A stretch of 64,000 nucleotides of DNA, from positions 930,001-994,000 of the forward strand of contig NZ_JAJEJQ010000001.1 in assembly GCF_021390575.1 (NCBI RefSeq), in the 5' to 3' direction. Positions 32,765 through 41,797 of this stretch are shown piece after piece. How positions within the stretch are numbered: the stretch's first letter is position 1; every line of letters starts with the position of its first letter. Made by a program: the position numbers and the translations under genes. Below the pieces are notes generated by a model. That model did not search any database and was not told the origin of the DNA. It saw nothing but the letters and a program-made list of their open reading frames with translations. Origin of the DNA: Paraburkholderia adhaesiva (GTDB lineage Bacteria; Pseudomonadota; Gammaproteobacteria; Burkholderiales; Burkholderiaceae).

Positions 32765-33181
32765 ATGAACCAGTCGATCCACGCCGCACAGTCTTTCTTC
32801 GCCGATGCTTTCAATACGCCCGCCTCGTTTGTGAAAGGCGCTGCATACGCGGCGACGCTCGCCGCCATGCTGGCGCTGAGCCCGGCCCACGCCGCCGACG
32901 CAGCCAACGGCAAGGTGCTCGCCGATGCCCACAACTGCGCCGCCTGTCACGGAGTCGGCCTGAACAAGCCGATAAGCCCTGAATATCCGAAGCTCGCGGG
33001 CCAGCACGCCGACTATATCTACTGGGCGCTGCGCCAGTATCAGATGGGCGTCGGCAACCCGCATATGGGGCGCAGCAATCCGATCATGCAGGCGCAGGTG
33101 CAGACTCTTTCGCAGAGCGACATGAGGGATCTCGCCGCGTATATCGAGTCGCTACGGGGCGATCTGATCGACAAGAAGTGA
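32765..33181 (+). CDS. Class I cytochrome c, periplasmic (second of a pair)
   Basis: A 138-residue exported cytochrome. A long hydrophilic N-terminus precedes the hydrophobic core AAYAATLAAMLALSPAHA; cleavage probably follows A-H-A near 43. The haem motif is C-A-A-C-H, and the sequence continues GVGLNKPISPEYPKLAGQHADYIYWALRQYQMGVGNPH, then MQAQVQTLSQSDMRDLAAYIESL. It resembles cytochrome c553/c4 half domains. CAGGAGA precedes the ATG at 32765; the larger frame from 32450 is an artefact running over the first gene. It is likely cotranscribed with the first cytochrome and ends before an intrinsic terminator. Confidence 0.92.
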   Translation: MNQSIHAAQSFFADAFNTPASFVKGAAYAATLAAMLALSPAHAADAANGKVLADAHNCAACHGVGLNKPISPEYPKLAGQHADYIYWALRQYQMGVGNPHMGRSNPIMQAQVQTLSQSDMRDLAAYIESLRGDLIDKK

Positions 33182-33526
33182 TGCGTCGGTGGGTGTGGGC
33201 CATGCCTCGCGGCATCCGCGCCACTTACGTTACTTGTGTCGCTCAAGCCGTATAGCGCGCAACGAAAACACCCCGCGAAGGTTTCGCTGACGAAGGCGAT
33301 CCGTTCGCGGGGTGTTTTTTTGCTCGTCGGGAATGCTTGTGGATTGACCTCTGAATACGGTCGGTCGTTCACACCCGGGGCCGCGTTCGCGGCAACGCGT
33401 GTCGTGTGAGGTCCGATGGGGAATCGGCGATGCCAGTTAAGCAAACGCGGCTAGGCACATGCACGCCGGTCCAGGCGACCATATCACCACCTGCACGATC
33501 TAGACCCTCTTCACGGATGTGACTCC
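33182..33526. other. Intergenic region after the cytochrome pair
   Basis: About 345 bp. It holds the terminator at 33265-33321 and the upstream region of the AraC-GyrI gene. Nothing else recognised. Confidence 0.5.
33265..33321 (+). terminator. Intrinsic terminator of the cytochrome operon
   Basis: Perfect 15-bp stem AAAACACCCCGCGAA (33265-33279) and TTCGCGGGGTGTTTT (33304-33318), followed by T residues to 33321. The loop is 24 bases. Confidence 0.88.
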
Positions 33527-34387
33527 ATGCCAACCAACGCCGCCTACGCGAAGCGCTTCGATGCGGTCCTCGCTCACATCGACGCCAATCTCGACGGTGA
33601 CCTCTCGGTGAAGGCGCTGAGCGAGGTCGCGAACTTCTCGGCGTTTCACTTTCATCGGCAATTCAGGGCGTACGTGGGCGTTCCCGTTGCACGCTACGTG
33701 CAATTGATGCGATTGCGCCGCGCTGCCCAGCGCCTGGCTTCTGCCGCAAACGGTTCGGTGCTGGACGTCGCGCTCGATGCCGGATTCGAGAGTCCCGAGG
33801 CATTCAGCAGGGCGTTCAGGCGCGCGTTCGGCATGGCGCCGAGCCTCTTCCGGCAAAACCCGAACTGGCAAGTCTGGAGTGCGGTATTCGTTGTCCCTTA
33901 CTTTTCCAGGAGCTTCATCATGCAAGTGCAAATTGTCGAATTCGCTGAAGCCCGGGTCGCGGCGCTCGAGCATTGTGGGCCACCCGGACTCGTCAACGAG
34001 AGCGTGCGCAAGTTCATCGAATGGCGCGTGCAAAGCGGGCAATCGCCCGTTTCATCGAGCCGCAGCTTTGGTATCCCTTATGGCAACCCCGACGTCGTGC
34101 CGCCGGACGCATTCCGTTTTGCCATCTGCGGCGAGATCCACGAGGCGGTGGTGCCGAATAGCTATGGCGTGCGCGAACTCGTCATCCCCGGCGGTCGTTG
34201 CGCTGTGGTGCGGCACGTGGGATCGCTCGACCACATCGGCGAATCGATTTATCCGATTTACCGCGACTGGCTTCCCACGAGCGGGGAAGATCTACGCGAT
34301 CAGCCGATGTTCTTTCACTACCTGAGTGTTTACCCCGAGACGCCAGAGGATCAGTGGCAGACCGATATCTACATTCCGCTGGCGTAG
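33527..34387 (+). CDS. AraC family regulator with C-terminal GyrI-like ligand-binding domain
   Basis: A 286-residue regulator in the Rob/SoxS-plus-GyrI arrangement: the DNA-binding domain comes first. Its two helix-turn-helix units are in LSVKALSEVANFSAFHFHRQFRAYVGVPVARYVQLMRLRRA and SVLDVALDAGFESPEAFSRAFRRAFGMAPSLFR. The C-terminal domain (about 125-286) begins with QVQIVEFAEARVAALEH, the GyrI-like/effector-binding signature, and ends QWQTDIYIPLA. Such proteins sense small aromatic or cationic compounds. No obvious target operon flanks it; it stands alone. Confidence 0.93.
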   Translation: MPTNAAYAKRFDAVLAHIDANLDGDLSVKALSEVANFSAFHFHRQFRAYVGVPVARYVQLMRLRRAAQRLASAANGSVLDVALDAGFESPEAFSRAFRRAFGMAPSLFRQNPNWQVWSAVFVVPYFSRSFIMQVQIVEFAEARVAALEHCGPPGLVNESVRKFIEWRVQSGQSPVSSSRSFGIPYGNPDVVPPDAFRFAICGEIHEAVVPNSYGVRELVIPGGRCAVVRHVGSLDHIGESIYPIYRDWLPTSGEDLRDQPMFFHYLSVYPETPEDQWQTDIYIPLA

Positions 34388-34470
34388 TCACCGTGCGTAC
34401 GACGTTGTTATGCCGTTACAGTCTAACGCTCGTGGAATTCAGTACTGGTGGGGGAAGAGGCCAATGATGG

Positions 34471-34500
34471 CAGGCATCGGCCGCCTCGCGGCGATGCCTG
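34471..34500. other. Hairpin between convergent genes
   Basis: CAGGCATCG (34471-34479) and CGATGCCTG (34492-34500) form a perfect 9-bp stem, extended inward by GCCGC/GCGG with one bulge. It is located between the AraC-GyrI gene and the DUF1841 gene. No T run, so termination is only possible, not shown. Confidence 0.35.
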
Positions 34501-34640
34501 AGCCGGACGAGATCCGTGCCCTGGCAACAAAATCAGACCGGTCACAGCGACCGGGTCGCAAGCTCGTCATTCATGCGATTTTGCTAAGCCCGGTTCTTCG
34601 CCGTGCGCAACCGGCACGCGCACGCAACAACGCTCCGGCT

Positions 34641-35075
34641 TCAATCGCGCGACGCGCGGCGCTCGATGCGGGCGAGATAGGCGTCGGTGTCGGGCGGCGT
34701 GTTGGTCCGTTGCGCTTCCCAGATCGTTTCGCCGAGGCATTCCATGATCGCGTGCTGCGCGTCGTGCGTGGAGCCGAGCCGCACTGCGAGCCGCTCATGT
34801 GCCGCACGGATGCCGGGCGGCTGATCGATCGACAACTGCTCGCTGATCGCGAGGTGCATCGACAGATGCAGGAACGGGTTGCTCTGGCCGCGCTCGGGCG
34901 AGTAATCCTGCGCGGACGCCGCATCGGCGTCGGCGAGTTCGGAGTGGTACTCGGGATGCTCGACGATCCAGTCGGCAGCGATCGCTTCGAGCGGCGTGAG
35001 GATTTCGCCTGCGCGCTGCTTGCGCCAGGTTTCGGTGAAAAAGCGGCGGACTTCGTCGCGGCTGGGATTGAACAT
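34641..35075 (-). CDS. DUF1841 family protein
   Basis: A 144-residue protein matching DUF1841: MFNPSRDEVRRFFTETWRKQRAGEILTPLEAIAADWIVEHPEYH near the N-terminus, then NPFLHLSMHLAISEQLSIDQPPGI and a helix HDAQHAIMECLGETIWEAQR. The function is unknown. In beta-proteobacteria I recall it next to nth, as here (70 bp downstream of nth, same strand). The start at 35075 begins the conserved region; the frame extends to 35123 without similarity. Confidence 0.85.
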   Translation of the reverse strand: MFNPSRDEVRRFFTETWRKQRAGEILTPLEAIAADWIVEHPEYHSELADADAASAQDYSPERGQSNPFLHLSMHLAISEQLSIDQPPGIRAAHERLAVRLGSTHDAQHAIMECLGETIWEAQRTNTPPDTDAYLARIERRASRD

Positions 35076-35145
35076 CTTCGGTGGGTGGTGACGTTTAAGG
35101 CGAGCGCCTATTTTACGCCGCACGGCGTGCGGTCGCTGGCGGCGC

Positions 35146-35790
35146 TCAGAGTTCGGGCGGTGGCGTTTTCGGCTTGAACTCGCAGAGCGGTTCGATCACG
35201 CAGTGCCAGCATTCGGGGCGGCGCGCCTTGCACACATAGCGTCCGTGCAGGATCAACCAATGATGCGCGTCGTGGCGGAACTCGGGCGGTGTGAATTTTT
35301 CGAGCGCAACTTCGACGGCCCGCACGTCTTTCCCGGGCGCAATGCCGGTACGGTTCGCAACCCGGAAGATATGCGTATCGACGGCGATGGTCGGCTCTCC
35401 AAACGCGATATTGAGCACGACGTTGGCCGTCTTGCGCCCGACGCCGGGCAGGCCTTCGAGCGCTTCGCGCGTCTTCGGGACTTCACCGCCATATTGCGCG
35501 AGCAGGATCTCGCAGGTCGCGACGACGTTCTTCGCCTTCGTGCGATACAGGCCGATGGTCCTGATGTAGTCAGCGATGCCTTCCTCGCCGAGTTCGAGCA
35601 GCTTGCGAGGCGTGTTCGCGACCGGATACAGCTTGCGCGTGGCCTTGTTCACCGACACGTCGGTCGCCTGCGCCGAGAGCATCACAGCGATCAGGAGTTC
35701 GAAAGGCGTGTCGTACTCGAGTTCGCTCTTTGGGTGCGGGTTGAGGCTCTGCAGCGTTTCGTAGATGGCTCGGCGCTTGGTGGCGTTCAT
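35146..35790 (-). CDS. nth: Endonuclease III
   Basis: A 214-residue DNA glycosylase/AP lyase of base excision repair, acting on oxidised pyrimidines. The helix-hairpin-helix LEGLPGVGRKTANVVLNIAFG carries the catalytic lysine; the catalytic aspartate lies in AVDTHIFRVANRTG. The [4Fe-4S] cluster motif C-x6-C-x2-C-x5-C is complete in CKARRPECWHCVIEPLC. It follows the RnfB-like gene by 35 bp on the same strand. Confidence 0.97.
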   Translation of the reverse strand: MNATKRRAIYETLQSLNPHPKSELEYDTPFELLIAVMLSAQATDVSVNKATRKLYPVANTPRKLLELGEEGIADYIRTIGLYRTKAKNVVATCEILLAQYGGEVPKTREALEGLPGVGRKTANVVLNIAFGEPTIAVDTHIFRVANRTGIAPGKDVRAVEVALEKFTPPEFRHDAHHWLILHGRYVCKARRPECWHCVIEPLCEFKPKTPPPEL

Positions 35791-35825
35791 TGCTTGTGGG
35801 CGTTGTCGCGTCAGCTCGTGCCCGC

Positions 35826-36719
35826 TCAGGCGGGCGTGTCTTCGTTCTTGTCGCCGCGCGGCGCGGGGGTATCCGTGCCGTCCTGCGCGGATTCGTCGAT
35901 GCCGAGACGGCGTCGGCGCGCATGTGCTGCGTCGATCTGCGCCTGCACGTCGGCGCTGACGTTCGCGGTGTTGCGAGGGCCGTCGCCCTGCTGGGCCATT
36001 TCGGCCTTCTTGCGGCGCGCGCGTTCGAGCGCGGCCTCGATGATGGCCTTTTTCTTTGCTTGCGCATCATCGGCAGGCGTGACTGAGCTTTGCACTGCAG
36101 CAGCAGATGCGGCACCCTGGGTAGTGCCGGACGTTGACGCAGCGGCGCCGGCAGACGCGCTGGACAAAGCCGCCGCCCGCCGCGCCGCGAGCCTTGCCTC
36201 AGCCGCATCTCGTTCGCTCGCGAGCCGTGCCTGGCGGCGCTCGTAATTCCCCCGTGCTTCGTCGGCCTGAGCCTGCGTCCACGCGTCCCAGCCGGTCGCC
36301 GTGCCGGTGACGGGGATCATGGCGATGCAATCGACGGGGCAGGGTGCAACGCACAGATCGCAGCCCGTGCAGAGGTCCTTGACGATGGTGTGCATCTGCT
36401 TGGGCGCCCCGACGATCGCATCGACCGGGCATGCCTGCATGCACAGCGTGCAGCCGATGCAAAGACTTTCGTCGATGAACGCGACGGGGCGCGGACGCTC
36501 GACGCCGTTGTCGGGATTGATCGGGATGACGCTCTTGCCGAGCAGCTTCGCGAGGCGCGCGACACCCTCAGCGCCGCCTGGCGGGCATTGGTTGTAGCTG
36601 GCCGTGCCGGCGGCGATGGCCTCGGCGTAGGGCCGGCAGCCGTCGTAGCCGCACTTCGTGCATTGCGTCTGGGGGAGCAGATCCTCGATGCGGTCTGCGA
36701 GGGTCCTGGAATCGTTCAC
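35826..36719 (-). CDS. RnfB/RsxB-like ferredoxin with long C-terminal extension
   Basis: A protein of about 297 residues. After [30 protein letters not shown], the N-terminal 4Fe-4S motif of RnfB, come two ferredoxin motifs, [12 protein letters not shown] and [12 protein letters not shown]. No N-terminal membrane anchor is present with the chosen GTG start; a GTG at 36806 would add 29 residues. The last ~130 residues are Ala/Arg/Gln-rich with likely coiled coil ([23 protein letters not shown]). RnfB normally belongs to a six-subunit membrane complex, but no rnfA, C, D, G or E lies nearby. Location next to nth, a Fe-S enzyme, suggests a role in electron supply or cluster maintenance; this is inference. 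Confidence 0.85.
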   Translation of the reverse strand: MNDSRTLADRIEDLLPQTQCTKCGYDGCRPYAEAIAAGTASYNQCPPGGAEGVARLAKLLGKSVIPINPDNGVERPRPVAFIDESLCIGCTLCMQACPVDAIVGAPKQMHTIVKDLCTGCDLCVAPCPVDCIAMIPVTGTATGWDAWTQAQADEARGNYERRQARLASERDAAEARLAARRAAALSSASAGAAASTSGTTQGAASAAAVQSSVTPADDAQAKKKAIIEAALERARRKKAEMAQQGDGPRNTANVSADVQAQIDAAHARRRRLGIDESAQDGTDTPAPRGDKNEDTPA

Positions 36720-37119
36720 GGGTTTATGTTTGCAACAACTGGGCGGGCCGCGGGTTGTGTCTTGTGTATGCGTGTCTTGCGCGCCGCCATGCGGCGGCGT
36801 GGTCACGGCCCGAATGTCGCATTATCGCCGATTTCCCGCATTGCGATTGCCGGGTCCTGTGCCATAATCAAAGCGCTTAATTCGAAACGATTGTCGGGGA
36901 AAGCGTCGAAAGATGGCGCGCGAAACGGCAAAGTACGGCAACCAGACCGGCCAGTAAAACAGAGAACGCAAGACCGTTGGATGAAGGGTGTCTGTCCATT
37001 AACCTGGCGCGCCCCGTTCAACGCCGCCGCCCGCGGGTATGAATCCGGGCGAAAAACGGGCTAGGAGAGGCCCGGCGGTGTTATCCGGAAAACGCGGCTT
37101 ACCGAGCGATCCTGCCACT
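36720..37119. other. Divergent intergenic region, rnfB-like / TetR gene
   Basis: About 400 bp with no convincing gene. It contains a candidate rightward promoter (36841-36868) and, downstream of it, a 14-codon frame at 36913-36957 that I do not consider proven. Confidence 0.4.
36841..36868 (+). promoter_or_regulatory. Candidate sigma-70 promoter toward the TetR gene
   Basis: TTGCGA at 36841-36846, a 16-base spacer and CATAAT at 36863-36868. It would give a leader of about 245 bases before the TetR start at 37120. Confidence 0.35.
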
Positions 37120-37752
37120 ATGAATCAGCCAAAAATCAAAAGAGATCCTGAAGGCACACGTCGTCGCATCCTGCTTGCCGCGGCGGAAGAATTTGCAGGT
37201 GGTGGACTGTTCGGCGCACGCGTCGATCAGATCGCCCGCCGCGCGGAAACCAACGAGCGCATGCTCTATTACTACTTCGGCAGCAAGGAGCAGCTGTTTA
37301 CGGCCGTGCTCGAGCATGCGTTCACCTTGCTCACCGAAGCCGAACGCGCGCTCGACCTCGCCGACCTGGCGCCTGTCGAGGCGATCACGCGGCTCGCGCA
37401 TTTCGTCTGGGACTACTACCGGGACCACCCCGAGTTCCTGCGGCTCATCAATAATGAGAACCTGCATGAGGCTCGCTACATGCAGAAGTCCACGCGCATC
37501 CGCGAGATGGTTTCGCCGATCGTAGCGACCGTCGCGGCGATTCTCGCGCGCGGCGAGGCGGCGGGGCTGTTCCGCGCGAACGTCGATCCGCTGCGGCTCT
37601 ACGTGACGATCTCGGGCATGGGCTACTACGTCGTGTCGAACCGCTTCACGCTCGCGGCTACGCTCGGGCGTGACTTCAGCACGAGCACCGAGCGCGCGGA
37701 GATCGTTCAGCTCAACACGGAGATGCTGCTTGCGTATGTGATGCGCAAGTAG
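37120..37752 (+). CDS. TetR family transcriptional regulator
   Basis: A 210-residue TetR regulator. The helix-turn-helix lies in TRRRILLAAAEEFAGGGLFGARVDQIARRAETNERMLYYYFGSKEQLFTAVLEHAF. The C-terminal ligand domain with RLAHFVWDYYRDHPEFLRLINNENLHEARYMQKS and LYVTISGMGYYVVSNRFTLAATLGRDF is of the RutR-like group. The start at 37120 is chosen because similarity begins there; the frame is open from 37039. It is convergent with the PHA depolymerase gene, and no dedicated target is evident. Confidence 0.9.
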   Translation: MNQPKIKRDPEGTRRRILLAAAEEFAGGGLFGARVDQIARRAETNERMLYYYFGSKEQLFTAVLEHAFTLLTEAERALDLADLAPVEAITRLAHFVWDYYRDHPEFLRLINNENLHEARYMQKSTRIREMVSPIVATVAAILARGEAAGLFRANVDPLRLYVTISGMGYYVVSNRFTLAATLGRDFSTSTERAEIVQLNTEMLLAYVMRK

Positions 37753-37847
37753 CGTCGCTGAAGGCCCGGGCTGGCAAGGAAGCGCGCGCCGCGTACTGCG
37801 GCGCGCTTCACGTGGTTCATACCGTTAGACGCGGTCCTTGAGGGAAC

Positions 37848-39125
37848 TCAGGCGACCGCGTTTTCGCTCGTCCGTTGCTTCGTTTGCTGGTGCTGGCGGA
37901 TGAACTCGCGCAGTTGCGGATAGATGATCGTGCGCCAGCGGCGGCCCGAGAAGATGCCGTAGTGGCCGCACTTCTCGGCGGTCAGGTGATGCTTCTCTTC
38001 GTCGGGGATGCCCGTGCACAGGTCATGCGCGGCGCGCGTCTGGCCTGCGCCCGAGATGTCGTCGAGTTCGCCTTCGATCGTCAGCAGCGCCGTGGTCCGG
38101 ATGTCCTGCGGCCGCACGCGCTCGCCGGCCACGTCCCACGTGCCTTCCGCGAGGCGGAACTCCTGGAACACCGTCTTGATGGTCTCCAGATAGTATTCGG
38201 CGGCCATGTCGAGCACGGCGTTGTACTCGTCGTAGAACTGGCGGTGCGCTTCAGCATCCTCTTCGTCGCCGCGCAGCAAGCTCTTGTAGAAGTCCCAGTG
38301 CGACGCGGCGTGGCGCCCCGGATTCATCGCGACGAAGCCTGCGTGCTGCAGAAATCCCGGGTACACCGCGCGCCCCTCGCCCGGATAGTTCGCGGGAACC
38401 GTGTGGATCACGTTGTTCGTGAACCAGTCGAGCGAGCGCTCGGTGGCGAGCGAGTTGACCGACGTGGGGCTGCGGCGCGCGTCGATCGGGCCGCCCATCA
38501 TCGTCATCGTGCGCGGTGTGTCCTCGCCGCGGCTCGCCATCAGCGAAATGGCCGCGAGCACCGGCACCGTCGGCTGGCAAACGGAGACAACGTGCAGGTT
38601 CTTCGCGCCGATATGGCGGATGAATTCCTGGATGTACGCGACGTAGTCGTCGAGGTGGAACGGGCCTGCCTCGACCGGGACCATCCGTGCGTCGATCCAG
38701 TCGGTGACGTAGACCTTGTGGTCCTGCAGCATCGTGGCGATGGTGTCGCGCAGCAGCGTGGCGTGGTGGCCCGAGAGCGGCGCACAGATCAGCACCACCG
38801 GGTCGTCCTTGAGCACCGTGACGGCGCCGCTGTCGTCGGCGTAGCGCTTGAAGCGCAGCAGACGGCAGAACGGCTTCTGGATAATCGTCTGCTCGACGAT
38901 CGGAATGTTGAAGCCGTCCCTGACGATCTGGCGGATATTGAATTCCGGCTTCTCGTAGTCCTTGCCGAGCCGGTAGATCAACTCGTAGCCGGCGGCGAGT
39001 CGCGTCGCGCCCGGCACGAGCGAAAACGGGCTCGCCGGATTCGAAAACGACTTGGACGCCGCCTGGGCCCAGGCGGTCATCGGGCTCAGCAGTGCGCGCT
39101 GAAATTCACGGATGTGGTAGAGCAT
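37848..39125 (-). CDS. phaZ: Intracellular poly(3-hydroxyalkanoate) depolymerase
   Basis: A 425-residue PHA depolymerase of the intracellular short-chain type known from Ralstonia/Cupriavidus. It mobilises stored polyhydroxybutyrate. The N-terminus MLYHIREFQRALLSPMTAWAQA is characteristic. The nucleophile is a cysteine in VVSVCQPTVPVLAA, replacing the serine of lipase boxes as in this family; the acid and base are likely in TIEGELDDISGAGQT and AEKCGHYGIFSG. The ATG at 39125 starts the conserved region; the upstream frame to 39299 is not conserved. phaC, phaA and phaB are not in the window. Confidence 0.95.
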   Translation of the reverse strand: MLYHIREFQRALLSPMTAWAQAASKSFSNPASPFSLVPGATRLAAGYELIYRLGKDYEKPEFNIRQIVRDGFNIPIVEQTIIQKPFCRLLRFKRYADDSGAVTVLKDDPVVLICAPLSGHHATLLRDTIATMLQDHKVYVTDWIDARMVPVEAGPFHLDDYVAYIQEFIRHIGAKNLHVVSVCQPTVPVLAAISLMASRGEDTPRTMTMMGGPIDARRSPTSVNSLATERSLDWFTNNVIHTVPANYPGEGRAVYPGFLQHAGFVAMNPGRHAASHWDFYKSLLRGDEEDAEAHRQFYDEYNAVLDMAAEYYLETIKTVFQEFRLAEGTWDVAGERVRPQDIRTTALLTIEGELDDISGAGQTRAAHDLCTGIPDEEKHHLTAEKCGHYGIFSGRRWRTIIYPQLREFIRQHQQTKQRTSENAVA

Positions 39126-39379
39126 AGGTGCTCCGGCGTTATGGTCTGGTCTATATCCGGCGTATCCGGTGCGCGCGGGCTCGCGCGTCTCGAAAAAGCC
39201 GGACGGATTGGATTTTTTTTTCGGGCGGCACACCGGTCGGGGGTAAGGAAACATGCAGAACACGCGTCGCACGCGTAACGCGTGGGGCGCGGAGGTCATG
39301 CCAATTCCTTAGGGTGCCAGATCGTTGTGCAGCGCAACAACTCTAGTGTAGCTCAGCTTTTCGAATCCTGACGCATGCG

Positions 39380-41233
39380 TCACGGCGTCGCAACAGTTTC
39401 CGTCTCCGCGGGAACGCCTTTGCACGGCGGGTGCCCAGTCTCCTTCGCCATTTCCTGTTCGTGGCGGATCAGGTTCAAGCCCGTATGGACTAGCGCAACG
39501 TGCGAAAACGCCTGCGGGAAATTGCCGACCAGCCGCCCTGCGACGGGGTCGTATTCCTCGGACAGCAGCCCGACGTCGTTTGCCAGTGACAGCAGGCGCT
39601 CGTACATCGCGCGTGCGTCGTCCGTGCGGCCCTGCAGCGCGAGGTTGTCGACCATCCAGAAACTGCAGGCGAGGAAGGTGCCTTCGCCGGGAGGCAGTCC
39701 GTCGTTGAATTCTGTCGTCCGGTAGCGCATCACGAAACCTTCGCACATCAGATCGCGCTCAATGGCCGCGACCGTTCCGGCGATGCGCGGGTCAGATGCG
39801 GGCAGAAAACCGACCAGCGGCATGAGCAGGAGGCTCGCGTCGAGTTCGGTGCCCTCGTAGATCTGTGTGAACGAATTGAGCTGTGCGTTGAAGCTGCGCG
39901 CGCAGATGGTCGCGTGGATCGTGTCGCGCACTGCGCGCCAGTGGTCGAGCGGTCCCGGCAGACCGAATTTTTCCGCCGATCGGACCGCGCGCTCGAAGGC
40001 CACCCACGCCATCACTTTCGAGAACGTGAAGTGCTGGCGGCCGCCGCGCGTCTCCCAGATGCCCTCGTCGGGCTCGGTCCAGATCTTTTCCAGGTGATCG
40101 AGCATCGCGCCCTGGATCGACCACGCGGTTTCGTCGGCCTGAAGTCCGCCCACACGGGCTAGATGCAGCGCGTTCGCGACTTCGCCATACACGTCGAGCT
40201 GCAGTTGCCCGACTGCGTTATTGCCGATTCGCACGGGCTTCGCGCCCTCGTAGCCGGGTAGCCAGTCGATTTCGGACTCAGGCAGACGGCGTTCGCCGGC
40301 GAGCCCGTACATGATCTGCAACTGCGACGGCGAGCCCGCCATGACGCGGCCAAGCCACGCACGCCAGGCGCGCGCCTCGTCGAAGTAGCCGCCGCGCATC
40401 ATCGCGAGCAGCGTGATGGTCGCGTCGCGCAGCCAGCAGTAACGGTAGTCCCAGTTGCGCGTGCCACCGAGTTGCTCGGGCAGCGAGGTGGTTGGCGCGG
40501 CGACGATGCCCCCGGTCGGCTCGTAGGCGAGCGCCTTCAGCGTGATCAGCGAGCGCCGGATCGGCCCGGCCCAGCGACCCTCGACGGTGCCGCGCGCCGA
40601 CCATTCGGTCCAGTAGTTCTCGGTGCGCGCGAGCGCCGTGAACGGGTCGCGCGGCGGCGGCGGACGCAGGTGCGAGGCCGCATACGACATCGAGAACGGC
40701 ACGCGCTCGCCTTCTTTCACCTCGAACTGTGCGACGGTGCGCATGTTTTCGCCTTGCAGGTCCACGGGCGTGCGCAGGACGACGGTATCCGGGCCGACGA
40801 CCGCCTTGACGCCGTTCTCGTAGGTGAGTCGGCTCACCCACGGCACCGAAAAGCCATAGTCGAAGCGCAGCACCAGTTCGGAATGCATGCGCACGGTGCC
40901 GCGCCGGCCCACGACGATGCGCACGAGTTCCGACCAGCCGTTGCCCGGCGGCATGAAGTCGATCAGCGTGACGGCGCCTTCGGGCGTCTCGAAGTCGGTT
41001 TCGAGAATCAGCGTCTCGCCGCGGTAGCGGCGTGTGACCTTGACCTCGACGCCGGGGGCGACCTCGGGGGCGATGAGCCAGCGGCCGTTCTCCTCGGTGC
41101 CGAGCAGCGCGGCAAAGCACGCACCGGAGTCGAATCGCGGCCAGCAAAGCCAGTCGATGGATCCGGCGCGGGACACGAGCGCGGCGGTGTGGCCGTCGCC
41201 GATCAGGGCGTAGTCTTCGATGGGAGCGGGCAT
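39380..41233 (-). CDS. Glycoside hydrolase family 15 protein (glucoamylase/trehalase-like)
   Basis: A 617-residue cytoplasmic protein. The N-terminal beta-sandwich starts PIEDYALIGDGHTAALVSRAGSIDWLCWPRFDSGACFAALLG, and the (alpha/alpha)6 barrel has GGTRNWDYRYCWLRDATITL, with the catalytic-region W-L-R-D, and ETRGGRQHFTFSKVMAWVAFERAV. The second conserved acidic region is in TEFNDGLPPGEGTFLACSFWMVDNLALQG. Members include bacterial trehalases and glucoamylases; the substrate here is not evident. The ATG at 41233 starts the conserved part. A 49-residue membrane protein gene lies 125 bp upstream. Confidence 0.93.
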   Translation of the reverse strand: MPAPIEDYALIGDGHTAALVSRAGSIDWLCWPRFDSGACFAALLGTEENGRWLIAPEVAPGVEVKVTRRYRGETLILETDFETPEGAVTLIDFMPPGNGWSELVRIVVGRRGTVRMHSELVLRFDYGFSVPWVSRLTYENGVKAVVGPDTVVLRTPVDLQGENMRTVAQFEVKEGERVPFSMSYAASHLRPPPPRDPFTALARTENYWTEWSARGTVEGRWAGPIRRSLITLKALAYEPTGGIVAAPTTSLPEQLGGTRNWDYRYCWLRDATITLLAMMRGGYFDEARAWRAWLGRVMAGSPSQLQIMYGLAGERRLPESEIDWLPGYEGAKPVRIGNNAVGQLQLDVYGEVANALHLARVGGLQADETAWSIQGAMLDHLEKIWTEPDEGIWETRGGRQHFTFSKVMAWVAFERAVRSAEKFGLPGPLDHWRAVRDTIHATICARSFNAQLNSFTQIYEGTELDASLLLMPLVGFLPASDPRIAGTVAAIERDLMCEGFVMRYRTTEFNDGLPPGEGTFLACSFWMVDNLALQGRTDDARAMYERLLSLANDVGLLSEEYDPVAGRLVGNFPQAFSHVALVHTGLNLIRHEQEMAKETGHPPCKGVPAETETVATP

Positions 41234-41358
41234 GGTTAGCGATCCGACAGGCGTTGTACGGTTTAACGGCACATGCACGGACAAGATTAGTGGGTGCAGG
41301 GGTGTGTGCGCAACGCGTTTTGCCGGTGCCGCTTGCCCGACGGGGCAGGGCGTGGCGT

Positions 41359-41508
41359 TCAGAGGTGCCCGCTGGCGCCGACGAGCCCGAGCATTCCTAT
41401 GATGATCAGGTATAGCGCGACGATGTAGTTGAGCAGGCGCGGCACCACGAGAATCAGGATGCCGGCGATGAGCGAGGCAACCGGGCCAATGCCGAGGTGG
41501 ATGTTCAT
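41359..41508 (-). CDS. DUF3096 family small membrane protein
   Basis: A 49-residue protein made of two hydrophobic stretches, IGPVASLIAGILILVVPRLL and NYIVALYLIIIGMLGLVG, matching the DUF3096 pattern. Start at 41508 is supported by AGGAAT upstream; a longer frame to 41619 lacks similarity. It lies upstream of the GH15 gene on the same strand. Function unknown. Confidence 0.85.
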   Translation of the reverse strand: MNIHLGIGPVASLIAGILILVVPRLLNYIVALYLIIIGMLGLVGASGHL

Positions 41509-41797
41509 GTTCGATTCCTGATAAGGCCTGTTCACGCGAATCACAGGCGTGTTCCATGGCTTAAAAAATCGTTCCCACGGGCCGACGCGCCAGAAGGGAC
41601 GCTTGCCGGTTCGTCGCAATCCGCGTGCTCGGCCCGGCTGGCGGGCGGCGCAGGCCCGTTATCGATGTGTACAGGCCGTATGCGGGCGCGTGTCGCGCGC
41701 GGGTGATCGGCCTCTCTTATACTCGGGGCAGATCCGTCAGAACATGGTGCGCTCGCGCGCGACGCCGATCTGCTTTGTTGCGTAAGAAGGGGGCGAC

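Noticed and set aside
36913..36957. 14-codon frame upstream of the TetR gene
   Set aside because: Too short to support; not enough to call a leader peptide.
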